Source: Shinella zoogloeoides (GTDB lineage Bacteria > Pseudomonadota > Alphaproteobacteria > Rhizobiales > Rhizobiaceae). From it: a DNA stretch of 64,000 nt. Numbering within the stretch: the stretch's first letter is position 1; each line of letters begins with the position of its first letter. The notes under the pieces are model-generated. The model was not told the DNA's origin and searched no databases. It saw only the letters and a list, made by a program, of their open reading frames with translations. This document shows, one piece after another, positions 46,858 to 56,009 of the stretch. Position numbers and translations under genes: made by a program. Location of the stretch: contig NZ_CP131130.1 of NCBI RefSeq assembly GCF_033705735.1, positions 1,863,001 to 1,927,000 of the forward strand, in the 5' to 3' direction.

Positions 46858-47457
46858 ATGGCGCTTGTGGAAATCGACCCCGCCCATGTCCGCGAATTTC
46901 CCGACCCGGAAAGCTTCTGCCGCTGGCTCTCGGACAACCACGACAAGGCGCCGGAAGTCTGGATCCGGATTCACAAGCGCGCCTCGGGCCTTCAATCCAT
47001 CAACCCGGAAGAGGCGATCGAGGTCGTGCTCTGCTGGGGCTGGATCGACGGCATCCGCAAGGGGCTGGACGACAAGAGCTTCCTGCAGCGCTACAGCCCG
47101 CGCGGCCGCAAGAGCGTCTGGAGCAAGAAGAACGTCGATACGGTCGGCCGGCTGATCGCGGATGGCCGCATGACGGAACATGGCCTGAAACATGTGGAGG
47201 CAGCAAAAGCCGATGGGCGCTGGGACAGGGCCTATGGCAGCGGCAAGAATCTGGAGATCCCGCCGGACCTGCAGGCCGCCATCGACGCGGAACCGGCCGC
47301 GGCCGAAATGCTCGGCAGGCTCACCGAGCAGAACCGCTTCGCCCTCGCCTTCCGCGTCCACAATCTGAAGACGGAAGCTGCGCGCAGACGCAAGATCGAG
47401 ACATTCGTGGAGATGTTGAAGAACGGCGAGACGATCTATCCGCAGAAACGGAAATAG
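46858..47457 (+). CDS. YdeI/OmpD-associated family protein (bacteriocin-protection type)
   Basis: This 199-residue cytosolic protein of the YdeI family (OmdA domain) has FCRWLSDNHDKAPEVWIRIHK, EEAIEVVLCWGWIDGIRKGLDD, YSPRGRKSVWSKKN and a C-terminal RRRKIETFVEMLKNGETIYP. The family is widespread with poorly known function; some members are linked to antimicrobial-peptide tolerance. ATG 46858 follows GGGAGGGC at ideal distance, so the in-frame ATG at 46837 is rejected. It converges on the GH25 gene with only 10 bp between stops. Confidence 0.85.
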   Translation: MALVEIDPAHVREFPDPESFCRWLSDNHDKAPEVWIRIHKRASGLQSINPEEAIEVVLCWGWIDGIRKGLDDKSFLQRYSPRGRKSVWSKKNVDTVGRLIADGRMTEHGLKHVEAAKADGRWDRAYGSGKNLEIPPDLQAAIDAEPAAAEMLGRLTEQNRFALAFRVHNLKTEAARRRKIETFVEMLKNGETIYPQKRK

Positions 47458-47467
47458 ATCGTCCCGT

Positions 47468-48493
47468 TCAGGTGGACTGGCCCGCGAGCCAGTTGTGCCA
47501 GTCGTTCTCGCTGCCGGAGAAGACGTTGAGGTCGATCCTGCCCGTCACGCCATGCGACAGGCCCGAGCCGGAATATTGCCAGAACAGCCAGCGGCGGTTC
47601 GGATAACGCTGCGACGGATGCGCGGCGACCGAGCGCAGCCAGAAGTGATAGTCCTTCAATTCGCCAGACAGATTGTCCTCGTAGAAGTCCGGCGCGGTAT
47701 AGATGATCGGCCGCTTGCCGTAGTGCCGTTCCAGCATTTCGGCGAAGACGCGGATTTTCTCGACATATTTCGCGCGCGACAGGCGCTTCTTGCAGGCGGA
47801 ATCGCCGTTATATTCGGCATCGATCACCGGCGGCAGCGCATCCGGGTCCTTCGGCACGTTGCGGATGAACCACTCGGCCTGCGAGCTTGCGACCCGGCAC
47901 CAGTAGAAGAAGTGATAGGCCCCGCGCCGGATGCCGGCTTCCTTGGCCTGGCGCCAGTTCTTCTGGAACATCGGATCGAGATGGTCGCCGCCGTCGGTCG
48001 CCTTGATGAAGGCGAAGTTGGCGCCCTGCGTGCGCAGCCGCATCCAGTCGATATCGCCCTGCCAGCGCGAGACGTCGACGCCGTGCACCTGATAGTGCCG
48101 CGGCGCGCGCTTGCCGAAATTGATCGGATGGGCATCGCGGAACTGCTGGCTGTAGACGCGCGAGCGCTTGCCGAGGCGCCGGGTCGGCATTTCGGTCATC
48201 GTCGCGGAATCGGCCGGACGCTCGGAGGGAACGGCGGACTGTTTCGTCACCGTCTCGAAGACATGGGTTTCCGGGATGGGCCCGGCCCAGGCGAGCATTT
48301 CCTCCGCGTCGTCGGCCTTCACCCTGCTCTGGCCGACGGCCACTTCCGGCACCGGCCCGCCGCCCTTGGTGACGGAGCTCGTGGTCTCGCGCGAAGGCTT
48401 GACCGCCAGCACCGTTTCCGGGGTCGCACTCGATGCACAGCCGGCCAGGGAGGCGCAGCCGAGGAGGATCGCTGTCAGGACCGAAAGACGCAT
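47468..48493 (-). CDS. Glycoside hydrolase family 25 lysozyme lipoprotein, long form
   Basis: This 341-residue muramidase has a lipoprotein signal ending LAGC near residue 19. A linker region of about 100 residues rich in Thr, Ser and Val follows, with TRRLGKRSRVYSQQFRD at its end. The GH25 domain has HGVDVSRWQGDIDWMR, FAFIKATDGG, AYHFFYW, and PVIDAEYN with the catalytic Asp-x-Glu, then RPIIYTAPDFY and WLFWQYSGSG. It closely parallels the 259-residue protein at 5838 but carries the extra linker. The ATG at 48493 gives the natural signal peptide and is chosen over one 45 bp upstream. Confidence 0.92.
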   Translation of the reverse strand: MRLSVLTAILLGCASLAGCASSATPETVLAVKPSRETTSSVTKGGGPVPEVAVGQSRVKADDAEEMLAWAGPIPETHVFETVTKQSAVPSERPADSATMTEMPTRRLGKRSRVYSQQFRDAHPINFGKRAPRHYQVHGVDVSRWQGDIDWMRLRTQGANFAFIKATDGGDHLDPMFQKNWRQAKEAGIRRGAYHFFYWCRVASSQAEWFIRNVPKDPDALPPVIDAEYNGDSACKKRLSRAKYVEKIRVFAEMLERHYGKRPIIYTAPDFYEDNLSGELKDYHFWLRSVAAHPSQRYPNRRWLFWQYSGSGLSHGVTGRIDLNVFSGSENDWHNWLAGQST

Positions 48494-48609
48494 TGGCACT
48501 CGCACGCAAAACAAACCGAAGCCCCGCCCTTTCGACACATGGACGGAATTACTAACGGAAGATTACCGCGAAATGTTAAATACAATCTTTACGGCCGACC
48601 GTGACATTT

Positions 48610-48724
48610 CAGGCACTTAGGGCATTTCCGCTTTTCCTCGAATCGCGAAAACGCTCCAACCCTTTATTTTGCGCAACCCCGGACGCAAAACCGCTTCGCA
48701 CTTTTGCTGGAATTGCTCTGGGTC
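48610..48724. repeat. Dispersed rhizobial repeat, copy 3
   Basis: It begins TAGGGCATTTCCGC and ends GCACTTTTGCTGGAATTGCTC. It is the longest of three related copies (others at 21349 and 45934). It fills most of the 238-bp gap between the GH25 gene start and the end of the regulator gene. Confidence 0.65.
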
Positions 48725-48731
48725 CGCGCCT

Positions 48732-49727
48732 TCATCCTTTCGCCCCCGCCCGCAGCCGCCGCCGTGTCTCCGTCGGGCTTTCATGGTAGTGCGCGCGATA
48801 GCTGCGGGAGAAGGCGGAGGAGGAGTTGAAGCCGGTGAGCGCGGCGATGTCGGCGAATTCCGTCTTGGTCTCGATGACCTTGCGCCGGGCGGCATTGAGG
48901 CGCAGCGCGAGATAGTGCTGGTGCGGCGCGACGCCCATCGATTCCTGGAACAGGTCCTGCAGGTGCCGCGCACTGATGCCGACGCGCCTGGCAAGCTTTG
49001 CCAGCGTCAATGGCGCATCCATCGTCTCCTCCATCAGCCGCACCGCCTGGCTGACGCGCTGGTCGGCGACACGCATGTTGCCGAGCGCCGGCACCTGCAA
49101 CAGGCCGCCGGTGCGCTCGTGCTCGTAGATGAATTGCCGCGAGACCTCCAGCGCCAGCGAATAACCCTGCCGGCGGCGGATGATCTCCAGCATCAATTCG
49201 AGCGTCGGCAGCGAACCGCCGGTGGTGACGCGCTTGCCGTCGATGACATAGCGCTCGCGCATCACCGCGATCTGCGGATAGCGCGAGGCGAATTCCTCCA
49301 TGTCCTCCCAGTGGATCGTCACCGAATGGCCGTCGAGCAGGCTCGCCTCGGCGAGCAGCCAGCTTCCCGATTCGATGCCGGCCATCGCCGTGCGGTGGCG
49401 CGCCGTCTGCGAAAGCTGGCGGCGCAACAGGGATGTCGCACTCATCTGCCATTGGTAGCTCGACAGCACGAAGAGCGGCGCCGTCTCCCGCTCCGGCCGG
49501 AAGGGGCCGTCGACGGGCACGGGAATGCGGCTGCGCGTCTCCACCGGCTCGCCGTCCGGCGAGAAGATGCGCCAGCGGTAAAGCGCCTGCCCCGAGATGC
49601 GGTTGGCGGCGCGCAGCGGTTCGATGACCGAGGCGACGAGGATGAGGTTCGTCTCGGGCAGCACCAGGATGTCGATGTCGAGCGTGTCGGATGAGGGATC
49701 GAGCATGGCGGAAGCTTGGCCGCCCAT
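48732..49727 (-). CDS. GlxA-family AraC-type regulator (CdhR-like)
   Basis: This 331-residue regulator has a DJ-1/PfpI-like N-terminal domain (about 10-190: IDILVLPETNLILVASVIEPLRAAN, LFVLSSYQ, GIESGSWLLAEASLLDG). A C-terminal AraC HTH follows (LTLAKLARRVGISARHLQDLFQESMG, then FADIAALTGFNSSSAFSRSYRAHY). GATase1-like AraC regulators such as CdhR and GbdR control carnitine and betaine catabolism in Pseudomonas. Here the gene is divergent from a BKACE and carnitine dehydrogenase, so a CdhR role is well supported by context. The start may also be ATG 49706. Confidence 0.88.
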   Translation of the reverse strand: MGGQASAMLDPSSDTLDIDILVLPETNLILVASVIEPLRAANRISGQALYRWRIFSPDGEPVETRSRIPVPVDGPFRPERETAPLFVLSSYQWQMSATSLLRRQLSQTARHRTAMAGIESGSWLLAEASLLDGHSVTIHWEDMEEFASRYPQIAVMRERYVIDGKRVTTGGSLPTLELMLEIIRRRQGYSLALEVSRQFIYEHERTGGLLQVPALGNMRVADQRVSQAVRLMEETMDAPLTLAKLARRVGISARHLQDLFQESMGVAPHQHYLALRLNAARRKVIETKTEFADIAALTGFNSSSAFSRSYRAHYHESPTETRRRLRAGAKG

Positions 49728-49820
49728 CTCTCGAATTGTCAAGGATGGATCCGAAAAGTGAAAGCATTGCGCCTTCTCTTGGCTCGTAATGTCCGCAACG
49801 AGAATACTGGGAGAACGACA

Positions 49821-50735
49821 ATGCCTCTTGCCATGAACCGCGACGTCTTCATCACCTGCGCCGTCACCGGCTCCGGCGACACCGCCGGCAAATCCCCTCA
49901 CGTTCCGCGCTCGCCCAAGCAGATCGCCGAATCGGCCATCGAGGCCGCCAGGGCCGGCGCCGCCGTCGTGCATTGCCACGTGCGCGATCCGGAAACCGGC
50001 GCGCCGAGCCGCCGCAACGATCTCTACCGCGAAGTGACCGAACGCATCCGCGACGCCGAGGTCGACGTCGTGCTCAACCTTACCGCCGGCATGGGCGGCG
50101 ACATGATCTTCGGCAACACCGAGCAGCCCCTGCCGCTGAACCCCAACGGCACCGACATGGCCGGCGCCACCGAGCGCGTTTCCCACGTCGCCGAATGTCT
50201 GCCGGAAATCTGCACGCTCGATTGCGGCACGATGAACTTCTCGCTCGGCGACTACGTGATGACCAACACGCCGTCCATGCTGCGCGCCATGGGCAAGATG
50301 ATGACCGATCTCGGCGTCCGCCCGGAGATCGAGGCCTTCGACACCGGCCATCTCTGGTTCGCCAAGCAGCTCGTCGAGGAAGGCATCATCGAGGACCCGG
50401 TGCTCATCCAGCTCTGCATGGGCATTCCGTGGGGCGCGCCCGACGACCTCAACACCTTTATGGCGATGGTCAACAACGTGCCGTCCAACTGGACCTTCTC
50501 GGCCTTCTCCATCGGCCGCAACGCCATGGCCTATCCGGCCGCTTCCGTGCTTGCCGGCGGCAATGTCCGCGTCGGTCTGGAAGACAACCTCTATGTCGCC
50601 AAGGGCCAGCTCGCCACCAATGCGCAGCTCGTCGACAAGGCCGTCAACATCATCGAAAGCATGGGCGCCCGCGTTATTGGCCCGGCCGAAGTGCGCGAGA
50701 AGCTGAAGCTGACGAAGCGCGCGCCGCGCGGCTGA
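49821..50735 (+). CDS. Beta-keto acid cleavage enzyme (BKACE, DUF849), dehydrocarnitine-type
   Basis: This 304-residue BKACE uses acetyl-CoA to cleave a beta-keto acid. In the carnitine route, 3-dehydrocarnitine plus acetyl-CoA gives betainyl-CoA plus acetoacetate. Family marks are FITCAVTGSG, AARAGAAVVHCHVRDPETG with the zinc-binding His-x-His, VVLNLTAGMGGDM, LDCGTMNF, EIEAFDTGHL and GGNVRVGLEDNLYV. GGGAG precedes ATG 49821. The gene is divergent from a CdhR-like regulator and next to carnitine dehydrogenase, which is why the dehydrocarnitine substrate is favoured. It is equivalent in role to Pseudomonas cdhC. Confidence 0.9.
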   Translation: MPLAMNRDVFITCAVTGSGDTAGKSPHVPRSPKQIAESAIEAARAGAAVVHCHVRDPETGAPSRRNDLYREVTERIRDAEVDVVLNLTAGMGGDMIFGNTEQPLPLNPNGTDMAGATERVSHVAECLPEICTLDCGTMNFSLGDYVMTNTPSMLRAMGKMMTDLGVRPEIEAFDTGHLWFAKQLVEEGIIEDPVLIQLCMGIPWGAPDDLNTFMAMVNNVPSNWTFSAFSIGRNAMAYPAASVLAGGNVRVGLEDNLYVAKGQLATNAQLVDKAVNIIESMGARVIGPAEVREKLKLTKRAPRG

Positions 50736-50744
50736 CGATTTGGG

Positions 50745-50889
50745 CTGCCCCTCATCGCCCTAACCCTCTCCCCGTGAACGAGGAGAGGGAACCTGCCAAA
50801 CGCAGGGTTGGAAATGAAGGAAACCGGCGCGGCATATCCCTACTCCCCGCCTGCGGGGAGAAGGTGGTGGCAGCCGGATGAGGGGCAGC
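50745..50889. repeat. RIME-like intergenic repeat
   Basis: It starts CTGCCCCTCATCGCCC and ends GGTGGTGGCAGCCGGATGAGGGGCAG. It has an inner hairpin CTCCCCGCCTGCGGGGAG and a variant left arm. It sits between two genes of the carnitine operon. Confidence 0.75.
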
Positions 50890-50923
50890 GACACCCGCAC
50901 ACAATAATGAATTGAGGGAACGC

Positions 50924-52420
50924 ATGAGCACCACCATCAACAAGGCAGCCTGCGTCGGCGGCGGCGTCATCGGCGGCGCATGGGTCGCGCGCTTCGCGCT
51001 GGCCGGCATCGACGTCAAGGTCTTCGACCCGCATCCGGAAGCCGAGCGCATCATCGGCGAAGTCATGGCCAATGCCGAGCGCGCCTACGGCATGCTCACC
51101 ATGGCCCCCCTGCCGCCGAAAGGGAAGGTCACCTTCTGCAAGAGCATTCAGGAAGCGGTCGAAGACGCTGACTGGATTCAGGAAAGCGTGCCCGAGCGCC
51201 TCGAGCTGAAGCGCGGCGTCCTCACCCAGATCGACGCGGCCGCAAAGCCCGACGCCCTGATCGGTTCCTCCACCTCCGGCCTCATGCCGACCGATCTGCA
51301 GCGGGACATGAAGCACCCCGAGCGCCTGTTCGTGGCGCACCCCTATAACCCCGTCTACCTGCTGCCGCTCGCCGAACTCGTCGGCGGCCAGAAGACGTCG
51401 CGCGCCGTGCTCGAAGACGCCAAGGCCAAGCTCGCCCCCATCGGCATGAAGGGCGTGATCATCAACAAGGAGATCGAGGCCTTCGTCGGCGACCGCCTGC
51501 TCGAAGCCGTCTGGCGCGAAGGCCTCTGGCTGATCAAGGACGACATCTGCGACACGGAAACGCTGGATGACGTGATCCGCTATTCCTTCGGCATGCGCTG
51601 GGCGCAGATGGGCATGTTCGAGACCTACCGCATCGCCGGCGGCGAAGCGGGCATGCGCCACTTCCTCGCCCAGTTCGGCCCCTGCCTCTCCTGGCCCTGG
51701 ACGAAGCTCACCGATGTCGTCGATCTCAACGACGAACTGGTGGAAAAGATCGCCAACCAGTCCGACGCCCAGTCTGGCGCGCGCGGCATTCGCGAGCTAG
51801 AGCGCATCCGCGACCAGAACCTCGTCGGCATCATGCATGCGCTGAAGGCCGGCGACGAAGGCCGCGGCTGGGGTTCGGGCAAGCTGCTCGCCGACTTCGA
51901 GGCGCACCTGTGGGCCAAGGCCGGCAAGGCGAAGGTCGAGGTCTCCTCGAGCGAACCGCTCCGCCTCGTCGACACCAAGGTCAACGCCGCCTGGGTCGAT
52001 TACAACGGCCACATGACGGAGCACCGCTATCTCCAGCTCTTCGGCGACACCTCCGATGCGCTGCTCCGCCTCATTGGCGTCGACTTCGCCTATGTCGAGG
52101 CCGGCCACAGCTACTACACGGTGGAAACCCACATCCGCCATCTCGGCGAAGGCAAGCTCGGCCAGGCGCTCTACACGACGCTCCAGCTCCTCTCCTCGGA
52201 CAGGAAGCGGCTGCACTTCTTCACCCGCATCCACGACGCCGCCAGCGGCGACGTCATCGCGACCGCCGAGCAGATGATGGTCCATGTCGACTCGAAGGCC
52301 GGCAAGAGTGTCGATGCGCCCGCCGAGGTGCTGGCGAAGATCGCGCCGATTGCGGAGGCCCATGCGAAGCTGGCGGTGCCGGAGGGGGCGGGACGCAGCG
52401 TCGGGCAGAGGAACAAGTAG
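50924..52420 (+). CDS. L-carnitine dehydrogenase fused to betainyl-CoA thioesterase
   Basis: This 498-residue bifunctional protein has an NAD-binding 3-hydroxyacyl-CoA-dehydrogenase-like part (about 1-320) with the Rossmann GGGVIGG at 12-18. It also has QESVPERLELKRGVL, GSSTSGLMPTDLQ and AHPYNPVYLLPLAELVGG. The C-terminal part (about 345-470) is a hotdog thioesterase with AAWVDYNGHMTEHRYLQLFGD. Such CDH-thioesterase fusions are known in rhizobia; the first domain makes 3-dehydrocarnitine and the second splits betainyl-CoA to glycine betaine, flanking the BKACE step. GAGGGAA lies just before ATG 50924. It corresponds to separate cdhA and cdhB of Pseudomonas. Confidence 0.92.
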   Translation: MSTTINKAACVGGGVIGGAWVARFALAGIDVKVFDPHPEAERIIGEVMANAERAYGMLTMAPLPPKGKVTFCKSIQEAVEDADWIQESVPERLELKRGVLTQIDAAAKPDALIGSSTSGLMPTDLQRDMKHPERLFVAHPYNPVYLLPLAELVGGQKTSRAVLEDAKAKLAPIGMKGVIINKEIEAFVGDRLLEAVWREGLWLIKDDICDTETLDDVIRYSFGMRWAQMGMFETYRIAGGEAGMRHFLAQFGPCLSWPWTKLTDVVDLNDELVEKIANQSDAQSGARGIRELERIRDQNLVGIMHALKAGDEGRGWGSGKLLADFEAHLWAKAGKAKVEVSSSEPLRLVDTKVNAAWVDYNGHMTEHRYLQLFGDTSDALLRLIGVDFAYVEAGHSYYTVETHIRHLGEGKLGQALYTTLQLLSSDRKRLHFFTRIHDAASGDVIATAEQMMVHVDSKAGKSVDAPAEVLAKIAPIAEAHAKLAVPEGAGRSVGQRNK

Positions 52421-52434
52421 GGCGCAAGCCTCCA

Positions 52435-52552
52435 CCCCCCTTTGCCCTGCCGGGCATCTCCCCCACAAGGGGGGAGATCGGCTGGGGGTAAGGCGGTGCC
52501 ACGATCCAATCTCCCCCCTTGTGGGGGAGATGCCCGGCAGGGCAGAGGGGGG
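52435..52552. repeat. Palindromic repeat of the CCCCTCTGCCCTGCCGGGC family
   Basis: Two inverted units, each with the hairpin ATCTCCCCC-ACAAG-GGGGGAGAT and a TGCCCTGCCGGGCA arm, face each other across a spacer. It lies between the carnitine dehydrogenase and acyl-CoA dehydrogenase genes. Other copies are at 43218 and 53788. Confidence 0.8.
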
Positions 52553-52600
52553 TAGCCAAAGATGGCGCCTCCCGCAAAAGAAATACCGGGAGGACTTTCA

Positions 52601-53761
52601 ATGAATTTCGCACTCACCGACGAACAGCAGATGATCGTGGACACGGTCCGCGCCTTCGTCGAAACCGAAATCTATCCGCATGAAAACGAGGTCGAGCGCA
52701 CCGGCCATGTGCCGCCGGAACTCGGCCAGGAAATCGCGCGCAAGTGCAAGGAGATCGGCTTCTTCGGCTGCAATATGCCGGAAGAAGTCGGCGGCGCGGG
52801 CCTCGACCACACGTCCTTCACGCTGGTCGAGCGCGAGCTTGGCCGCGGCTCGATGGCGCTGACGGTCTTCTTCGGCCGCCCCTCCGGCATCCTGATGGCC
52901 TGCAACGACGAGCAGCGCGAACGCTATCTGCTGCCCGCCGTCAGCGGCGAGAAGTTCGATGCCCTCGCCATGACCGAGCCGGACGCCGGCTCGGACGTGC
53001 GCGGCATGAAGTGCTTCGCCCGCAAGGACGGCGACGACTGGGTCGTCAACGGCACCAAGCACTTCATCAGCCACGCCAACATCGCCGATTTCGTCATCGT
53101 CTTCATCGCGACGGGCGAAGAGGACACGCCGCGCGGCAAGAAGAAGCTGATCACCTGCTTCCTCGTCGACCGCGGCACGCCCGGCTTCGAGATCCGCGAG
53201 GGTTACAATTCCGTCTCCCATCGCGGCTACAAGAACTGCATTCTCAATTTCGACGAATGCCGCCTGCCCTCCGCCCAGATCCTCGGCGAAGTCCACAAGG
53301 GCTTCGACATCGCCAACGACTGGCTCTACGCGACGCGCCTCACCGTCGCCGCAACCTCGGTCGGCCGCGCCCGCCGCGCCTTCGACTACGCCCTCAACTA
53401 TGCCGCCGAGCGCAAGCAGTTCGGCAAGCCGATCGGCGCAAACCAGGGCGTTTCCTTCAAGCTCGCCGACATGATCACCGAGATCGACGCCGCCGACCTC
53501 CTGACGCTATCGGCCGCCTGGCGGCTCGATCAGGGCCTGCCGTCGAACCGCGAGATCGCTTCGGCCAAGGTCTACGCCACGGAAATGCTCGCCCGCGTCA
53601 CCGACGAGGCGATCCAGATCTTCGGCGGCATGGGCCTGATGGACGACCTGCCGCTCGCCCGCTTCTGGCGCGACGCCCGCGTCGAGCGTATCTGGGACGG
53701 CACGTCGGAAATCCAGCGGCACATCATCAGCCGCGACCTGCTCCGACCGCTGGGGGCGTGA
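52601..53761 (+). CDS. Acyl-CoA dehydrogenase (probable gamma-butyrobetainyl/crotonobetainyl-CoA type)
   Basis: This 386-residue FAD enzyme introduces an alpha-beta double bond into an acyl-CoA. Marks are LTDEQQMIVDTVRAFVETEIYPHE, AMTEPDAGSDVRGM (FAD/substrate loop), NGTKHFISHANIADFVIV, and the C-terminal QIFGGMGLMDDLPLARFWRDARVERIWDGTSEIQR with the catalytic-region Glu. In this operon the likely substrate is gamma-butyrobetainyl-CoA, giving crotonobetainyl-CoA for the CaiD-like hydratase. GGGAGG precedes ATG 52601. Similar length and operon place to CaiA, but sequence alone does not prove the substrate. Confidence 0.88.
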   Translation: MNFALTDEQQMIVDTVRAFVETEIYPHENEVERTGHVPPELGQEIARKCKEIGFFGCNMPEEVGGAGLDHTSFTLVERELGRGSMALTVFFGRPSGILMACNDEQRERYLLPAVSGEKFDALAMTEPDAGSDVRGMKCFARKDGDDWVVNGTKHFISHANIADFVIVFIATGEEDTPRGKKKLITCFLVDRGTPGFEIREGYNSVSHRGYKNCILNFDECRLPSAQILGEVHKGFDIANDWLYATRLTVAATSVGRARRAFDYALNYAAERKQFGKPIGANQGVSFKLADMITEIDAADLLTLSAAWRLDQGLPSNREIASAKVYATEMLARVTDEAIQIFGGMGLMDDLPLARFWRDARVERIWDGTSEIQRHIISRDLLRPLGA

Positions 53762-53787
53762 TGAATATGGCAATCTTTGCCCGTAAG

Positions 53788-53941
53788 CCCCCCCTCTGGC
53801 CTGCCGGCCATCTCCCCCACAAGGGGGGAGATCAGCAGGGGGCTAGAACCTCGCTAAACCGGCAGCGTCGGAGATGGGCAACACATCGCCCCATCCAATC
53901 TCCCCCCTTGTGGGGGAGATGCCCGGCAGGGCAGAGGGGGG
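53788..53941. repeat. Palindromic repeat reaching the ligase start
   Basis: This is an inverted pair of the ATCTCCCCC-ACAAG-GGGGGAGAT units with a 60-bp spacer. The right end, GGCAGAGGGGGG, stops 7 bases before the GTG start at 53949 and provides the only purine-rich ribosome site for that gene. Confidence 0.8.
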
Positions 53942-53948
53942 TGACACC

Positions 53949-56009
53949 GTGACCCGCTCCCTCGACCGCCTCATCCGCCCGAAATCCATCGCCGTTTTCG
54001 GCGGCAAGGAAGCCCGGCGGGTCATCTATCAGTGCGACAAGATGGGCTTTTCCGGCGATATCTGGCCGGTGCATCCGCGCGAGGACGAAATCCTCGGCCA
54101 CAAATGCTACCGTTCGGTCGCCGACCTTCCCGGCGCGCCGGATGCTTCCTTCGTCGGCGTCAACCGCGAGCTCACCATTAGCATCATCCGTGACCTCGCC
54201 GCGCGCGGCGCGGGCGGCGCGGTCTGCTACGCCTCCGGCTTCCGCGAAGCCGTCAGCGAGCTTGCGGACGGCGATGACCTGCAGAGGGCGCTGGTGGAAG
54301 CCGCCGGCGACATGCCGATCCTCGGCCCCAACTGCTACGGCTTCATCAACATGCTGGATGGCGCCCTGCTCTGGCCCGACCAGCACGGCATGCTGCGCAT
54401 CGAAAAGGGCGTCGCCGTCCTCACGCAGTCCTCCAACATCGCCTGCAACGTCTCGATGCAGCAGCGCGGCCTGCCGCTCGCCTATATCCTGACGGCCGGC
54501 AACCAGGCGCAGACCGGCCTTGCCGATCTCGCCTGCGCCGTGCTCGAAGACCCGCGCGTCACCGCCGTCGGCCTCCATATCGAGGGCTTCGACAGCCTCG
54601 CCTCGCTGGAGCGCCTGGGCCTGCGCGCCCGCGAACTGAAGAAGCCGGTCGTCACACTGAAGGTCGGCAAGTCGGAACAGGCCCAGCTTGCCACCGTCTC
54701 GCACACCGCCTCGCTCGCCGGCAACGACGCCGTCTCCTCGGCGCTGCTTGCCCGGCTCGGCATCGGCCGCGTCGAGACCCTGCCGGAACTGCTCGAAACC
54801 CTGAAGCTGTTGCATGTCGCCGGCCCCCTTTCGAGCCATGACATCTCCTCCATGTCCTGCTCGGGCGGCGAGGCCTCGCTGATGGCGGATGCCGGGGTGA
54901 AGCGGAAGGTCGTTTACCGCGACCTGAAGCCCGAACAGCGCCAGCCGCTGCGCGAAACGCTCGGCCAGATGGTGACGATCTCCAACCCGCTCGACTACCA
55001 CACCTTCGTCTGGGGCAACCGCGAGAAGCAGACCGCCGCCTTCACCACCATGATGCAGGGCGGCTATGCGCTGAACCTCGTCGTGCTCGATTTCCCGCGC
55101 CTCGACCGTTGCGACGCCGCCGATTGGACCACCACCTGCGAGGCCCTGATCGACGCGGCTCGGGCGACGGGCGAAAATGCCGGCATCGTCGCCAGCATGG
55201 GCGAGAATCTGCCGGAAGCAACCGCCGAAATGCTGGTGCGAAACGGCGTCGTGCCCTTCTATGGCATCGAGGAGGCTCTTGCCGCCGCCGATGCCGCCGC
55301 CGGCATAGGAGAAGCCTGGTCGAAGCCGCTTGCCGCCCCGCTGCTCAAGGCCGCGACAAGCGAAGGCGAGGCGATCACGCTCACCGAGCACGAGGCCAAG
55401 CAGGCGCTCGCCGCCCATGGCCTTCCCGTCCCCAAGGGCCTCACCGCCGCAACGGCGGAAGGAGCCGCGCAGACAGCCGAAACACTCGGCTTCCCCGTCG
55501 TGCTCAAGGGTCTCGGTGTCGCGCACAAGACCGAAGCCGGGGCGGTCAAACTCAACCTCGCCGACCGCGAAGCCGTTCTCGATGCGGCAAAGGCCATGGC
55601 CGGCGTCGCCTCGGGCTTCCTCGTGGAAAAGATGGTGGGCAAACCGGTCGCCGAACTCATCGTCGGCGCGATGCGCGATCCCGTCGCCGGTCCGGTGCTG
55701 ACCATCGGTGCCGGTGGCATCCTCGTCGAACTGCTTGAAGACTCGGCGATTTTGACCCTGCCGACCGACGAGAAGACGATCCGCGAGGCGATCTCCGGCC
55801 TCAAGATCGCCAAGCTGCTGAACGGCTATCGCGGCGCGCCGCAGGGCGATATCGACGCCCTTGTCGCCGCCGTCGCATCAGCGGCATCCTATGTCGTTTC
55901 AAACGCTTCAATAATCGAAGAACTGGACGTTAATCCCATAATGGTGCTCCCCGCCGGCGACGGTGTCGTGGCGGCCGATGCACTGATCCGTCTGAGGAAA
56001 CAATCATGA
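53949..56009 (+). CDS. ADP-forming acyl-CoA synthetase (acetate-CoA ligase family)
   Basis: This 686-residue single-chain NDP-forming ligase has a CoA-binding domain (about 8-130, IAVFGG and WPVHPRED), two succinyl-CoA-synthetase-like domains (about 140-450) with the phospho-His in TVSHTASLAGND, and a C-terminal ATP-grasp_5 domain (about 470-680, VVLKGLGVAHKTEAGAV, IGAGGILVELLED). It makes an acyl-CoA from acid, CoA and ATP and is reversible. In this operon it likely activates gamma-butyrobetaine or crotonobetaine, replacing CaiC. GTG 53949 is chosen because upstream codons lie in an intergenic repeat. Confidence 0.88.
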   Translation: MTRSLDRLIRPKSIAVFGGKEARRVIYQCDKMGFSGDIWPVHPREDEILGHKCYRSVADLPGAPDASFVGVNRELTISIIRDLAARGAGGAVCYASGFREAVSELADGDDLQRALVEAAGDMPILGPNCYGFINMLDGALLWPDQHGMLRIEKGVAVLTQSSNIACNVSMQQRGLPLAYILTAGNQAQTGLADLACAVLEDPRVTAVGLHIEGFDSLASLERLGLRARELKKPVVTLKVGKSEQAQLATVSHTASLAGNDAVSSALLARLGIGRVETLPELLETLKLLHVAGPLSSHDISSMSCSGGEASLMADAGVKRKVVYRDLKPEQRQPLRETLGQMVTISNPLDYHTFVWGNREKQTAAFTTMMQGGYALNLVVLDFPRLDRCDAADWTTTCEALIDAARATGENAGIVASMGENLPEATAEMLVRNGVVPFYGIEEALAAADAAAGIGEAWSKPLAAPLLKAATSEGEAITLTEHEAKQALAAHGLPVPKGLTAATAEGAAQTAETLGFPVVLKGLGVAHKTEAGAVKLNLADREAVLDAAKAMAGVASGFLVEKMVGKPVAELIVGAMRDPVAGPVLTIGAGGILVELLEDSAILTLPTDEKTIREAISGLKIAKLLNGYRGAPQGDIDALVAAVASAASYVVSNASIIEELDVNPIMVLPAGDGVVAADALIRLRKQS

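Noticed and set aside
53874..53948. Earlier ATG start for the ADP-forming ligase
   Set aside because: The extra codons lie entirely in an intergenic palindromic repeat found elsewhere, and GTG 53949 gives the conserved protein start.
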